DNA of 64,000 nucleotides from positions 62,001 through 126,000 of the forward strand of contig JANQPX010000040.1 of assembly GCA_028285265.1 (NCBI GenBank), written 5' to 3'. This DNA is from Geminicoccaceae bacterium (GTDB lineage Bacteria; Pseudomonadota; Alphaproteobacteria; Geminicoccales; Geminicoccaceae). Each line of letters opens with the position of its first letter. The stretch's first letter is position 1. Under the pieces are notes generated by a model. The model did not search any database and was not told the origin of the DNA. It saw nothing but the letters and a program-made list of their open reading frames with translations. The position numbers and the translations under genes are program-made. Shown piece by piece: positions 34,627 to 43,580 of this stretch.

Positions 34627-36329
34627 AGAAGGTCTCCTTTTTCAAAGCGGCGCCGAAATTACCCGTCGTCCACGTTCACATTAAGCCACAGCGCTAGTTA
34701 CTATGACGTTAACGAGCCTGAGAAAAATGTTTAATGAAATCAGAAGGTTAAGAATCGGTTTGCAAGTCGATAGGCAGTTTTGGAGAACGCCCGTCCCTTA
34801 GTTACCCCCTTTTTTCCAAAGATCGATGGCCTCTTTCTTGAGCCCATCGTGTTCGTCGTCCTACGCATCATGCTCGTTCGTCTCCAGTGACTGGCCTGCG
34901 ATAGCTTAGACTTGCCTTGGCGTCCATCTAACGCGACCGGAGCTGAAACAGCGTTCTTTCGAGGATCGTCCATGGGCGGTCGATTTCGATAATCGAGCAC
35001 CAAAAAATTCACCGTTTGGTTGGGATGAGATCCAGAGGACGCTCACATTTTGCCGACGGCGGCCAGCGCTGGAACAGTCTGAAGATCGAGCGAGTGGCTT
35101 TGAGAAAAATAGTGGAATGCTTGTGTCCACAGTAAGTTGTCGTCGGATTGCAAAATTATCGCTCAATTAAGAGCTGTTTATCCGGATATAAGGATAAAAT
35201 TTATCTTCCATACTTTCTCAGAAATTGTGCAGATATCGTGAAGTTAGTCGAACATAACTTACAAGAGCGATGGTTTATCATGAATTAATCTCGCCACCCC
35301 GAACTCGATTTGTTCATTGGTCTGGCACTGTTCATGGCGAGTGGCGAATCAAGCCTTAGTAGAGCGACGTCTCCACGAGGAAGAATCCGCACACTGCTAA
35401 GTCGGCAGGATACTCGGATGCACATATCTTTCGCCGCGCGAACCCTCCTTTTTGACGGGAGAAGCTCAAGCGAGCCTGGTTCAAGGCATTTTGCGCATGA
35501 TAGGGCACGTTTGAGTGCTCCCGAATCCCAAATGACTTATGAGACTTCAGCTCGGCCGCAGCGTCGTCATAAAATGGTTTGGCGATTGGGATTCGTGGTC
35601 GCAACGGTAGCCTTAGTCAGCATTCCGATTGGCCCTCAGTTTTGGTCTGGCCTTCAAGAGCACATTGATGGGATAAGGCAGCTTCAGGGCAAGTTGCTTA
35701 AAGACGATCGAGCATCAAAGCAGCCACCATCTAACTAACGGACCGAGACGAATGGGACGGCCAATCAAGATAAGACGAAGACTGAACGATTGACCATCGA
35801 TCTCATTAGATCTGCTGCCATTCATTCCACCACCACATTGACTCAGCCTAATCCCTTGTCAGAACGGAAAAAGGGAGCCCATGGCCGTTCCGCTGAAGTT
35901 CTTTGTGCACCTTGGCCAAATCGCAACGGTGACATGTTGGCATGAAACATACGTCCGGCGAGATGGGGTGAAAGCGCCTAGGTCGGATCGAACTTTCTCA
36001 TGGTTCACTTTTCATCTTGGAAAAAGCTGGGGACTTGGTTTGTAACGTATTGATTCCATTCGGGGCGATTTGACTCTCAAATTGTCTACTCGCATTGAAA
36101 ACAGGGGTTTTTAGCTACTATGATGTCAACATGATTGCCTTTTTAGGTTTTCGCGATCCCGCATGGGTCTTCGTCTAATGTTGACTTGGGTTTTTGCGGT
36201 CTCGTTATCGCATCCCTACATGACTGGTAACTTAAGCAATCAGCCCGTTGACGTGCCCAGCCTCCGGAATCAGTCGGCTCTTGGGGAGCTCGGTCAGGAA
36301 CACGTCTGCGAACAACGAGAGGCGCTATC
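34627..36329. other. 1.7 kb with little coding content
   Basis: More AT-rich than its neighbours, with no long frame of convincing composition. One short minus-strand stretch near 34800-34920 reads as a plausible helical peptide (HDGLKKEAIDLWKKGGN before a stop) but carries an in-frame stop upstream, so it may be a decayed gene fragment. A possible small gene at 35532 is listed separately. The rest holds nothing I can name; it may carry the promoter of xdhC, or small RNAs. Confidence 0.4.
35532..35738 (+). CDS. Possible 68-residue membrane protein
   Basis: From an internal ATG of a longer frame that begins at 35310 and whose first half looks like non-coding sequence. The peptide has one membrane segment (MVWRLGFVVATVALVSIPIG) followed by a polar tail (GIRQLQGKLLKDDRASKQ). 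No clear ribosome site. It is in an otherwise gene-poor stretch and may be spurious. Confidence 0.3.
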   Translation: MTYETSARPQRRHKMVWRLGFVVATVALVSIPIGPQFWSGLQEHIDGIRQLQGKLLKDDRASKQPPSN

Positions 36330-37028
36330 ATGAAGCGTGACCTGTTGGACCGTCTCATTCAGGCTCGAGCCCGGAAAGAACCCGTCACCCATCTTCGCTG
36401 GCTCGATCGTGGTGAGGAGCAGCTTGTCGAGGGAGACCCTACGGCGGATTCATCGCTCACCGAAGCCGATGCGATTGCTGTCCAGGATGTTTTGCGGTCC
36501 GATCGTGGTCGGACCTTTGATACAGCGAGAGGCAAGCTTTTTGCACAGCCCTTCAATCCGCCGCTTCGGCTGATCGTTGTTGGTGCGGTCCACATTGCTC
36601 AATCCCTTGTGCCGATGGCCTCGCTGTCAGGGTATGAGGCGGTTGTCGTCGATCCTCGACGGGCCTTTTCAAGTGACCGGCGCTTTCCCGAGGTCGAGAT
36701 CAGTCAGGATTGGCCGGACGACGCCCTGCAGACACTTGCCATCGACGCGAGGACGGCGGTGGTTACCCTCACGCACGACCCCAAGCTCGACGATCCAGCT
36801 CTCGATGTTGCTCTACGTTCGCCAGCCTTCTATATCGCGGCGCTTGGTAGCCGTCGTACCCATGCTGCGAGACTGGAGCGGCTGAGGGAACTTGGGCATG
36901 ATGATGCCATGCTCGAGCGAATTCATGGGCCTGCGGGGTTGGCGATAGGTGCCGTCAGTCCTGCGGAGATAGCGCTTTCCGTTATGGCCGAGATGACCAA
37001 CGTGCTCCGAGGGGCTAAAGAGGCATGA
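36330..37028 (+). CDS. xdhC: XdhC family protein
   Basis: 232 residues. RLIVVGAVHIAQSLVPMASL is a Rossmann-type nucleotide loop and GSRRTHAARLERLRELG the XdhC C-terminal signature. XdhC binds molybdenum cofactor, supports its sulfuration and delivers it to xanthine dehydrogenase or related enzymes. No xanthine dehydrogenase subunit lies in the window. It overlaps the next gene by four bases. Confidence 0.9.
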   Translation: MKRDLLDRLIQARARKEPVTHLRWLDRGEEQLVEGDPTADSSLTEADAIAVQDVLRSDRGRTFDTARGKLFAQPFNPPLRLIVVGAVHIAQSLVPMASLSGYEAVVVDPRRAFSSDRRFPEVEISQDWPDDALQTLAIDARTAVVTLTHDPKLDDPALDVALRSPAFYIAALGSRRTHAARLERLRELGHDDAMLERIHGPAGLAIGAVSPAEIALSVMAEMTNVLRGAKEA

Positions 37029-38641
37029 GGTTCGGCACGCTGCCGCTAACCGAGGCCGAGGGGGCGTTCCTTGCCCATAGCCTGCGCACTGGAGGCCTCA
37101 CCCTTAAGAAAGGTAGCGTTCTCAATGCCAATGACATTGAAGCACTCCGGAAGGAGGGTATCACCGAGGTCATTGCGGCTAAGCTTGAACCGAGCGATGT
37201 CTCTGAGGACGATGCGGCTGCACGGATTGCTGCTGCTACCGCTGGTACTGCGATCGACGCGAGGGCGCCGTTTACCGGGCGTGTCAATCTCTTTGCCGCC
37301 AAGGCTGGCCTTTTGCAGCTCGATGTCCAGCGAATCGATCAATTGAACCGGGTCGATGAAGCGATCACCATTGCGACCTTGCCGCCTTTTGCTGATGTCC
37401 AGGCAGGTCAAATGGTGGCGACCGTCAAAATCATCCCTTTTGCTGTCGACGAATGGCGGCTTCAGCAAGTGTTGGCCGCTGTCGACGACGGGAGGGATCG
37501 TCTCCTTAGCGTTCGTCCCTATCAGTCGTTTGCGGTTCATTTGATCCAGACCGAGCTTCCGAGCGTGAAGCCGAGTATGCTCAATAAAACGGTTGGTGTG
37601 ACGGCGAGCCGGCTCAACCGACTAGGAGGGCGGTTGGTTGCTGAGAGCCGTTCTCCTCATGAGGTCGCCGCCCTTGCGAGCAAGATCAAGGCTGCACAAG
37701 GCGATCTACTTTTGATCGCAGGCGCGTCCGCGATTACCGATCGGCAGGATGTCCTACCCGCAGCGATTGAGGCTGCTGGTGGGGAGATCTTGCACTTCGG
37801 TATGCCGGTCGACCCGGGCAATCTGCTATTGCTCGGAAGGTTGTGCGGGCGGCCTGTTCTCGGACTTCCCGGCTGTGCTCGATCACCGAAGTTGAATGGT
37901 TTCGATTGGGTTCTGCAGCGTTTATTTGCAGGTCTTGAGGTTACAAGCGATGACATTATGGGGATGGGTGTCGGTGGTCTTTTGACCGAGATTGAAAGTC
38001 GGCCGCAGCCGCGCAATCGACCTCCTGATAAAGAAAGGAAAGGTGCTTTGAAAAGGACGGTCGCTGCTCTCGTGTTGGCTGCAGGACGATCCACGCGCAT
38101 GGGCCAAGAGAACAAGTTGCTGGTTGACATCGATGGCAAGCCAATGGTCAACCATGCCATCGACGCCATGCTCAACTCCAAGGTAGATCACGTGGTCGTC
38201 GTCATCGGCCATGAGGCCGAAGCTGTCCGAGAAGTCATTGGGGAGCGTGCGGTAACGATTGCCTATAATCCCGCCTTCGCTGAAGGCCTAAGTACGTCTC
38301 TAGCAGCGGGCATCGACGCCCTGCCGACGAACGTCGATGGTGTCTTGGTTGGCCTAGGGGACATGCCGCGTCTCGGCCCAGGGGATATCGACCGCCTCGT
38401 TGCCGCATTCGATCCGTCGGAAGGGCGGGCAATCTGCGTGCCAACGGTGAACGGTAAGCGCGGTAATCCGGTCCTTTTCTCGAACGAATTCCTTGATGAG
38501 ATTCGTGGAATCGAGGGGGATGTTGGAGCCCGCCATCTGATCGGCGCGCATCATGATCGCGTCTTCGAAGTTGAAATGGGCAACGACGCTGCCCTCATTG
38601 ACGTCGACACAAAAGATGCACTGAGGGCGCTTTCGTCATGA
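37025..38641 (+). CDS. Fused molybdopterin-binding / MocA-type nucleotidyltransferase
   Basis: 538 residues in two domains. Residues 1 to about 335 are a MoCF/MoeA-like molybdopterin-binding domain (QSFAVHLIQTELPSVKP; GDLLLIAGASAITDRQD; FGMPVDPGNLLLLG). Residues from about 345 are a MobA/MocA-like nucleotidyltransferase with LVLAAGRSTRMGQENKLLVD and MPRLGPGDIDRLVAAF. The fusion would bind and cytidylate (or guanylate) the cofactor. MocA with CTP is favoured because the partner is XdhC. Overlaps the SufU-like gene. Confidence 0.9.
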   Translation: MRFGTLPLTEAEGAFLAHSLRTGGLTLKKGSVLNANDIEALRKEGITEVIAAKLEPSDVSEDDAAARIAAATAGTAIDARAPFTGRVNLFAAKAGLLQLDVQRIDQLNRVDEAITIATLPPFADVQAGQMVATVKIIPFAVDEWRLQQVLAAVDDGRDRLLSVRPYQSFAVHLIQTELPSVKPSMLNKTVGVTASRLNRLGGRLVAESRSPHEVAALASKIKAAQGDLLLIAGASAITDRQDVLPAAIEAAGGEILHFGMPVDPGNLLLLGRLCGRPVLGLPGCARSPKLNGFDWVLQRLFAGLEVTSDDIMGMGVGGLLTEIESRPQPRNRPPDKERKGALKRTVAALVLAAGRSTRMGQENKLLVDIDGKPMVNHAIDAMLNSKVDHVVVVIGHEAEAVREVIGERAVTIAYNPAFAEGLSTSLAAGIDALPTNVDGVLVGLGDMPRLGPGDIDRLVAAFDPSEGRAICVPTVNGKRGNPVLFSNEFLDEIRGIEGDVGARHLIGAHHDRVFEVEMGNDAALIDVDTKDALRALSS

Positions 38642-39072
38642 GCGACGACCTATATCAGCAGGTGATCATCGATCTTGCTAAGCGATCGCGCGGACAGCCT
38701 CGCCTTGATGATCCTGATCGCACGGCAACCGTCGACAATCCGCTTTGCGGTGACAGAATCACGCTTGATCTTGCGCTCGATGGTGAGACGGTCACCGGCG
38801 TTGGTCACAAGACCCGCGGCTGTCTTCTCTGTGAAGCATCGGCCTGCCTAATTGTCGAACACGCGCCAGGCGAAACGATTGACACGTTGGCGGCTCAAGG
38901 CACCTTGCTTATCCAGTCATTCGTCGATCAGGAGCAGGACCTCGCCACGCTCTGGCCCGGCCTCGACACGCTGGCGCCGGCGCGTCGCTATCGAAGCCGT
39001 TTGGATTGTGTAACCCTGCCGTTTCAGGCTCTGAAAAAGGCGCTAGAAGCGAAGGAGGACCGCGAGGACTAA
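38638..39072 (+). CDS. IscU/SufU-like iron-sulfur scaffold protein
   Basis: 144 residues. DNPLCGDRITLDLAL, KTRGCLLCEASACLIVEHAP and LDCVTLPFQALKKAL carry the three Cys of SufU-like scaffolds (about 36, 63-70 and 122). Three extra Cys lie near the second. The gene overlaps the molybdopterin fusion by four bases, so the product is likely tied to Moco enzyme maturation, perhaps as a sulfur or Fe-S donor, rather than to general Fe-S assembly. Confidence 0.85.
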   Translation: MSDDLYQQVIIDLAKRSRGQPRLDDPDRTATVDNPLCGDRITLDLALDGETVTGVGHKTRGCLLCEASACLIVEHAPGETIDTLAAQGTLLIQSFVDQEQDLATLWPGLDTLAPARRYRSRLDCVTLPFQALKKALEAKEDRED

Positions 39073-39128
39073 CGAACGGATGACCAGCTTACCTCGCGCT
39101 AGCTGCGTCATTTGGTTTGAGTCATCGC

Positions 39129-39860
39129 TCACCAAAGTCCCCGAACGATCAAATGCACACCGTTCAAAAACAACGCGATCATGATGACCCGGCTAAAGAG
39201 TTCCTCGGGGATCGATTTTCGATGGTAGGTGCCTATCGCGATCCCGGCAAACATCGGCACAAGGGCGATCGCGGACATCAGCACTTGCCCGCCCGCTAAA
39301 AGCCCATGGCCGGCCATCAAGATGGCAATCGCGATCGTGATGATGATGAAACTGATGCCCATGGCTTGGATCAGCACATCACGCTTCAAGCCCAAAGCTT
39401 GAAGATACAGGATTCCGGGGACAATGAAGACACCGGTCATCCCGAACATAATGCCACCGAGACCGCCCGCTAGTGGGCTAAACACTCGTTCCCTCGCGGA
39501 GGGCGGTGGCGGTAGTTTTCGGCCGGAGAGATTGAGCGTGGTGTACACACAGAGCACCAAGCCCAGCAGGCCGAGCAAAAGGTCATCACGTCCGCCCGCG
39601 AGAATGGCGACTCCAAGGCTAATGCCAAGAATGGCGACGAGAAAGAACGCCCAAAATCGCCTTAGCAGATAAACGAACGAGCCCCCAACAAAACCTTGAT
39701 AAAGATTGGCCAAGAGGCTTGGCAAAAGCATGAAACCGATCGCTTCCTTCAGGCCCAGCGGCGCTGCGAGTCCTGCAAGCACGATCGTCGGCAGGCCCAA
39801 GCCCAGCATGCCCTTGACCAACCCCGCAATGAGAAACGTCACCGAAATAAGGACGATCAT
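39129..39860 (-). CDS. TSUP (TauE/SafE) family transporter
   Basis: 243 residues from the ATG at 39860; a longer frame begins at 39962. About eight membrane helices, two repeats (GLVKGMLGLGLPTIVLAGL and FGMTGVFIVPGILYLQALG) as expected for TSUP transporters, which move sulfite, sulfoacetate or other organosulfonates. It is 26 bases after the tripartite transporter permease, so it is probably its cotranscribed partner. Confidence 0.9.
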   Translation of the reverse strand: MIVLISVTFLIAGLVKGMLGLGLPTIVLAGLAAPLGLKEAIGFMLLPSLLANLYQGFVGGSFVYLLRRFWAFFLVAILGISLGVAILAGGRDDLLLGLLGLVLCVYTTLNLSGRKLPPPPSARERVFSPLAGGLGGIMFGMTGVFIVPGILYLQALGLKRDVLIQAMGISFIIITIAIAILMAGHGLLAGGQVLMSAIALVPMFAGIAIGTYHRKSIPEELFSRVIMIALFLNGVHLIVRGLW

Positions 39861-39886
39861 GTCTGCTGAAGGAAGCGACCAGCCTG

Positions 39887-41551
39887 TCAACTGATAGGAC
39901 CGCGCACGGCTTCGGACTCCTTCATCCTGCGGATCACAAGCGTGGTGCCAATGACGAAGCAAAGACCGCCGATAATCGGCCTAACAAGTCCCCCCATCAT
40001 GACGAAGGGCAGGGCGACGGCTATCAAGACAGCTGGCAGGTAGAAGCGCGTCCACACGGCGCCAGCCATCCGTGCCGACTGAAAATAGGGGAATGCGGCT
40101 GAAAAGAGCGCAATGGTCAGGAAGAACAGTGACCAGGGGCGGGTAACAAATGGCGAGAGGTCTGTGCTGATCGCAAAGGCACGGCTGAGATTGAGCTCGG
40201 CGACGTTGCCCAGAACGACGCCTAAAATCATAGGTGCAAGCGGGAAGCCGAACTGTCGCATGAAGAAGCCCAAGAGACCGAACCAGAAAAGAGTCCAGAC
40301 ATCAAAGGTCGAGTTATGAAGCGAGAACATGCCGATGGATGCCAGCGACAGAATAACGGCCGCGAGCATGTACATGCGGATCTTCGTCACCAGGACAAAG
40401 ACACGTAGCATGACGGATTGCATGCCAAGCATGATGAAATTGGCGAGGAAGAATGCAATGAAGATCGAGTAGGCAAGGACGGGTTCTTCAGCAATGAAGG
40501 TGGGACCAGGGACAACGTCATGGATGAGCAACGCACCTAACATGATCGCCGCCGTAACGTCGCCTGGAATGCCGAGTGCCATCAATGGGGTTAACGCGCC
40601 GCCTTCCACCGCATTGTTGGACGTCTCGGGCGCAATCACGCCCTCTTCGGTGCCCGTTCCGAATTTCTCAGGCGTTCTCGACGCCTTCTTCGCCTGGTCA
40701 TAGGCCAGAATATTGGCGATCGAGCCACCAGCACCCGGAAGGATACCGGTAAACATGCCGATCAACGCGGAACGGATCATGGTGGTCCAACGTTTTGCAA
40801 TGGCTTTGATCGCCCGCCAGTGTTCAATCTTGATTTGGATATTACCTCGTTCGCTCAGTGATTCCCTTGCTGTTCGTGGGTCTCGGATGTCGGAAAGAAG
40901 CTGACTGAAGGCAAAAACGCCGATGAGAACCGCAATAAAGTCGAACCCCCCAAGCAGCGAGTCGACGCCGAAATCAAACCTGCCGACGCCCACGGCCTGA
41001 TCCTCGCCGACGGTCCGTACGAGGAGGCCAATGGCGCCTGCGATTAAGCCCTTGATCATGTTTTCACCGGCGAGACTCGCCGTGACCGTCAGCGCAAACA
41101 TAACGAGCATGAAGAAGTCCCATGGTTGGAACTCCAACCCGATGCGCGCCAGCTGTGGTGCGAAAAGAACCAACATGATCGCGGAGAGTGTGCCGCCGCA
41201 AAACGATGACCAGACGCCGAGACCTAGGGCGAAGCCGGGTTCGCCCCGTCTGGCCATGGGAAAGCCATCAAACGTGGTCGCGACCGAGGACGGTGTGCCA
41301 GGAATGCCAGTCAGGATACCAGACATCAGCCCGCCGGAGAGTCCACCAACCAGGACGGCGACCATTGTTGCGAGACCTTGGGCAGGTTCCATCGAAAACG
41401 TGAAGGGAAGCGTTAGAACTACCGCCATGGCGATCGTGAAGCCTGGAATAGCGCCAGCCATCAAGCCGGCAGCGACACCGATCACCATCAATGAAAGCGT
41501 GTCGAAAGCGAGAATTCCAGAAAAAGCGAGTGCAAGATTCTCGGCGACCAT
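39887..41551 (-). CDS. tctA: Tripartite tricarboxylate transporter, large permease (TctA)
   Basis: 554 residues with about 12 membrane helices. The TctA signatures GAIPGFTIAMAVVLTLPF, GIPGTPSSVATTFDG and GILPGAGGSIANILAYDQAK are clear. With TctB it forms the ion-driven uptake system for carboxylates delivered by the TctC binding protein. It starts three bases after tctB ends. Confidence 0.95.
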   Translation of the reverse strand: MVAENLALAFSGILAFDTLSLMVIGVAAGLMAGAIPGFTIAMAVVLTLPFTFSMEPAQGLATMVAVLVGGLSGGLMSGILTGIPGTPSSVATTFDGFPMARRGEPGFALGLGVWSSFCGGTLSAIMLVLFAPQLARIGLEFQPWDFFMLVMFALTVTASLAGENMIKGLIAGAIGLLVRTVGEDQAVGVGRFDFGVDSLLGGFDFIAVLIGVFAFSQLLSDIRDPRTARESLSERGNIQIKIEHWRAIKAIAKRWTTMIRSALIGMFTGILPGAGGSIANILAYDQAKKASRTPEKFGTGTEEGVIAPETSNNAVEGGALTPLMALGIPGDVTAAIMLGALLIHDVVPGPTFIAEEPVLAYSIFIAFFLANFIMLGMQSVMLRVFVLVTKIRMYMLAAVILSLASIGMFSLHNSTFDVWTLFWFGLLGFFMRQFGFPLAPMILGVVLGNVAELNLSRAFAISTDLSPFVTRPWSLFFLTIALFSAAFPYFQSARMAGAVWTRFYLPAVLIAVALPFVMMGGLVRPIIGGLCFVIGTTLVIRRMKESEAVRGPIS

Positions 41552-41554
41552 CCT

Positions 41555-42100
41555 CTAAAACCTCGGCAGGAGTTGGCCAGGCGGTAGGGGTACCTTGAGG
41601 CCGAAGGTGAAGAGTGCCCACATTCCGCCGACCGCGATGATGGCGATAAGGGCGTGAAGGAGTAATTGTCTGGGTTGCCATCCACCAAGTGCACTCATCA
41701 AGAGGAAGGCAAACGAAACCCCGCCGATGAGCATGCCGAGATAAGGCATGCTGAGGAGATAGGCGAAGAATAGGACAAAACACCAGATAACGTTCCGCCA
41801 ATACCCGAAAAACGCAGCAGTGCCATGGGCCCGCACGTGCTGCTTCGAGCTGTTCAGCGCCGTCTCTTCCTGCTTGCCTGTATCCTCACTCGTATCAACC
41901 TCGGCTTTGCCAGTCCGAAGGGATTGCAGGAGATACAAAAAGGAAAGAAACCCCAGTACAGCAACAATCACACGAGGCCAGGCGGCCGGGCTGAGCTGAC
42001 CATAGTCGGGTTCGCGGATGTCAAAGCTCGCGACCATCAAACCGCCTGAGATCAATAAGAGAAGGATAGCGATCAGTGTGTCCTGGCTCAGTTGTCTCAT
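41555..42100 (-). CDS. tctB: Tripartite tricarboxylate transporter, small permease (TctB)
   Basis: 181 residues with four membrane helices, including LIAILLLLISGGLMVASF, typical of TctB. The hydrophilic stretch EVDTSEDTGKQEETALNSSK is a long cytoplasmic loop. It lies directly before tctA. A 372-base gap separates it from tctC on the same strand. Confidence 0.9.
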   Translation of the reverse strand: MRQLSQDTLIAILLLLISGGLMVASFDIREPDYGQLSPAAWPRVIVAVLGFLSFLYLLQSLRTGKAEVDTSEDTGKQEETALNSSKQHVRAHGTAAFFGYWRNVIWCFVLFFAYLLSMPYLGMLIGGVSFAFLLMSALGGWQPRQLLLHALIAIIAVGGMWALFTFGLKVPLPPGQLLPRF

Positions 42101-42264
42101 CGCTAGCCTGTTCCCATTATGCCATTCACGCTGTCATCGGCTTTGTTGTTCTGTGTTGATCCAAAAACCGGCGATCGATGAAGTCGATCCAGCCTTGGTG
42201 TTTGGAGATCTCATCGCTCCACGATCATGATGGTCGACCTGCTCCATGTGATCAAAAAACTCTG

Positions 42265-42450
42265 ATGTTCGCTGACCGCCTTGTCGACAAGCCGGAGGCG
42301 CGAGGTCGATTGTGTTATGGCATCATCAAGGGTGAGGTCGAATTGGTGGGCGGCATGTTTCATGGTTTAGACGTGTCTGATCGAGCCGTCGTCGGACGAC
42401 GATGTGCGATCGCATTTGACCGTACATCGCCGTCCGGGATAGGCAAAATT
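42265..42450 (+). pseudogene. Possible remnant of a fumarylacetoacetate-hydrolase-type N-terminal domain
   Basis: Within the tctC-tctB gap, the opposite strand reads FADRLVDKPEARGRLCYGII then KGEVELVGGMFHGL from an ATG at 42265. 'GRxxYGIIxGDEVELVxGxxF' resembles the start of FAH-family (DUF2437) hydrolases, which often lie beside tripartite transporters. The similarity stops after about 50 residues and the rest of the domain is absent, so only a decayed fragment is suggested. The remaining gap holds no gene I can support. Confidence 0.3.
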
Positions 42451-42472
42451 CGAAGCAACACTCTCGTAAGAG

Positions 42473-43438
42473 CTACTTTTTATACATGCCGATCGCGATC
42501 GCGACTTCTTCATATTCGGCGTAGAGATCCTCGGCCCAAGCGCGATACTCCACCGGGTCTTGATAGTCCAGACCCGTACCTTTGGCCGTCATCGTGTCGA
42601 TCAGAGCTTGATTTTCCGTAGCCTGCTTAAAGATCGCCGACCAATGATCGATAACCTCTGCCGGTGTTCCCTTAGGTGCAACGATGCCGCGCTCGAGCGC
42701 GAAGGTGAGATCAACCCCGAGCTCCTGCAGCGTCGGCATGTCAGGCACCTTCGGATCACGCTCGACGGCGGCGATGGCAAGGCCTTGTAGGGCATTGGCC
42801 TCGAAGTGCTTTTGACCGGACGCCACATTCAAAGAGCCCATGTCGATCGCACCGGAAAGGAGGGCCGTCATGCGCTCTGCGGTGCCATCATAAGGAACGT
42901 AGGAAAACTCGATTCCCATCTTCTGAGCGAGCAGGAGCCAGAGGAAATGACTGGTCGATCCAAAGGTCGCGCCGACTTTGATCGCTCCTGGATTGGCCTC
43001 GGCGTAGGTCTTGAACTCCTCGAAGGTGCTGTAAGGAGTATCGATATTGGCACCGACGATATCAGGGGTCGACGTTAGGTTGGCGACGGTCTCGAATCCA
43101 TCAAAATGGAAATCAATGCGGCCATTCAGATAACTCGTAACCGCGGATTGGTGGATCGCAAACAGGGTGCAGCCGTCAGGAGCAGCTTTGGCGGCCTCTT
43201 TGGCTCCCTTATTGCCTCCCTGGCCAGGTATCGTGACCACCTGGATCTTAGGCGAGACATCCATCTCCTGAATCGTTTTTTCAAACTCTGAGAAGATCAC
43301 ATGGGTGCCGCCGCCCGCGCCCCAGGGTACGATGAGCTGAGCTGTGTCGCAGGGAATATCCGCCGCCTTTGACGGCAATGTGCCGAGAACAGCAAAGGCT
43401 GCAACGGACGTCAGCACACCTTTTAGAAGGTTCTTCAT
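42473..43438 (-). CDS. tctC: Tripartite tricarboxylate transporter substrate-binding protein (TctC/Bug)
   Basis: 321 residues from the ATG at 43438; a longer frame begins at 43543. The signal peptide (LLKGVLTSVAAFAVLGTLPSKA) and the Bug-fold pattern LIVPWGAGGGTHVIFSEF, GATFGSTSHFLWLLLAQKMG and TALLSGAIDMGSL are present. It binds a carboxylate or related ligand in the periplasm. Adjoining genes suggest the ligand could be linked to gamma-glutamyl or organosulfur metabolism, but this is not shown. Divergent from the gamma-glutamyltransferase gene. Confidence 0.93.
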   Translation of the reverse strand: MKNLLKGVLTSVAAFAVLGTLPSKAADIPCDTAQLIVPWGAGGGTHVIFSEFEKTIQEMDVSPKIQVVTIPGQGGNKGAKEAAKAAPDGCTLFAIHQSAVTSYLNGRIDFHFDGFETVANLTSTPDIVGANIDTPYSTFEEFKTYAEANPGAIKVGATFGSTSHFLWLLLAQKMGIEFSYVPYDGTAERMTALLSGAIDMGSLNVASGQKHFEANALQGLAIAAVERDPKVPDMPTLQELGVDLTFALERGIVAPKGTPAEVIDHWSAIFKQATENQALIDTMTAKGTGLDYQDPVEYRAWAEDLYAEYEEVAIAIGMYKK

Positions 43439-43476
43439 CTCTATCTCCCGATCATCGGATTGCTTGCTTGGTTCAA

Positions 43477-43512
43477 CAGCCTCTCTAGTAAAAACTATAG
43501 AGAGGGAGGCTG
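43477..43512. promoter_or_regulatory. Imperfect inverted repeat between tctC and ggt
   Basis: CAGCCTC at 43477-43483 is matched by GAGGCTG ending at 43512, and inner segments TCTAGT and ACTATAGA also pair, round an A-rich centre. It lies in the 143-base divergent gap between the tctC and gamma-glutamyltransferase starts, so it is a candidate shared operator. Confidence 0.35.
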
Positions 43513-43580
43513 GTCTTGCAAATGGCTCCGGCCTGGCGTTCAATTTTTAGTGTCCTTAAATACGCTCAGGAGCCTTGCCA

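Noticed and set aside
36125..36185. GTCAACAT ... ATGTTGAC, 8-base arms 45 bases apart
   Set aside because: Wide spacing in AT-rich sequence; expected by chance.
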